In this document: positions 13,812 to 13,858 of the stretch, piece by piece | How positions within the stretch are numbered: the first letter of the stretch is position 1 | Layout of the letters: each line of letters opens with the position of its first letter | From: an uncultured Alphaproteobacteria bacterium | GTDB taxonomy: Bacteria > Pseudomonadota > Alphaproteobacteria > Bin95 | DNA length: 13,858 nucleotides | Reading direction: 5' to 3' | Assembly: GCA_913060845.1 (NCBI GenBank) | Contig: CAJXVF010000011.1 | Coordinates: 1 to 13,858 of the forward strand | The notes under the pieces: generated by a model | What the model saw: the letters and a program-made list of their open reading frames with translations, nothing else | Database searches by the model: none | What the model was told of the DNA's origin: nothing | Program-made: the position numbers and the translations under genes

Positions 13812-13858
13812 CTGTCTCTTATACACATCTGACGCTGCCGACGAATAGAGAGGTGTAG
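13812..13858. other. Nextera (Tn5) i5-side sequencing adapter, not genomic
   Basis: Bases 13812-13830 are the reverse complement of the Tn5 mosaic end (CTGTCTCTTATACACATCT), followed at 13831-13844 by the reverse complement of the read-1 adapter (GACGCTGCCGACGA). Bases 13845-13852 (ATAGAGAG) sit at the i5 index position, reading CTCTCTAT on the other strand, which matches S502 from memory; GTGTAG is the start of the P5 primer complement. The peptide CLLYTSDAADE at the end of the photolyase frame is the translated adapter. Confidence 0.97.

Noticed and set aside
1..13858. CRISPR arrays, tRNA or rRNA genes, insertion sequences
   Set aside because: No regularly spaced repeats, tRNA-like cloverleaf or transposase frame was seen. 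The Tn5 mosaic ends at the edges are from library preparation, not a resident transposon.

Overview
The window looks like a short assembled contig from an alphaproteobacterium-like genome. GC is fairly high (high 50s by eye), gene overlaps are tight (several ATGA), TTG and GTG starts occur, and the XRE regulator is of a type common in Rhodospirillales-like bacteria. Both ends are sequencing-library artefact, not genome. Bases 1-46 and 13812-13858 are Nextera transposon adapters with index bases, so real sequence runs only from 47 to about 13811 and the first and last genes are cut.

Left half (47-5592, minus strand): one operon read right to left. A sigma70-like promoter and a clear thiamine pyrophosphate (TPP) riboswitch precede a LuxE-like acyl-AMP/acyl-protein synthetase, a LuxC-like acyl reductase, the ATPase, permease and NMT1/THI5-like binding protein of an SsuABC/ThiXYZ-type importer, and a truncated short-chain dehydrogenase. 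Genes overlap by 4-11 bp or lie 4-5 bp apart. TPP control together with a THI5-like importer suggests uptake of a thiamine-related compound. LuxE, LuxC and the dehydrogenase together could reduce a carboxylic acid through an aldehyde to an alcohol. My inference is salvage of an oxidised (carboxylate) thiamine precursor or breakdown product. This is the most interesting part of the window.

Middle (5751-10770): a plus-strand extended SDR (epimerase / L-threonine 3-dehydrogenase-like) runs away from the riboswitch operon and converges on a minus-strand peptide-type ABC importer operon: family 5 binding protein, DppB-like and DppC-like permeases. No ATPase genes are present. A strong nested stem-loop lies between the binding protein and permease genes. 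Upstream is a small unrecognised ORF with a C-terminal membrane helix.

Right (10984-13811): a carboxymuconolactone decarboxylase-family protein (plus) converges, across a 21-bp-stem hairpin, on a MycE-like methyltransferase. The methyltransferase lies directly behind, and in the same frame as, an XRE regulator (both minus). A 600-bp, partly AT-rich gap follows, then the N-terminal part of a DNA photolyase (plus), cut by the adapter.
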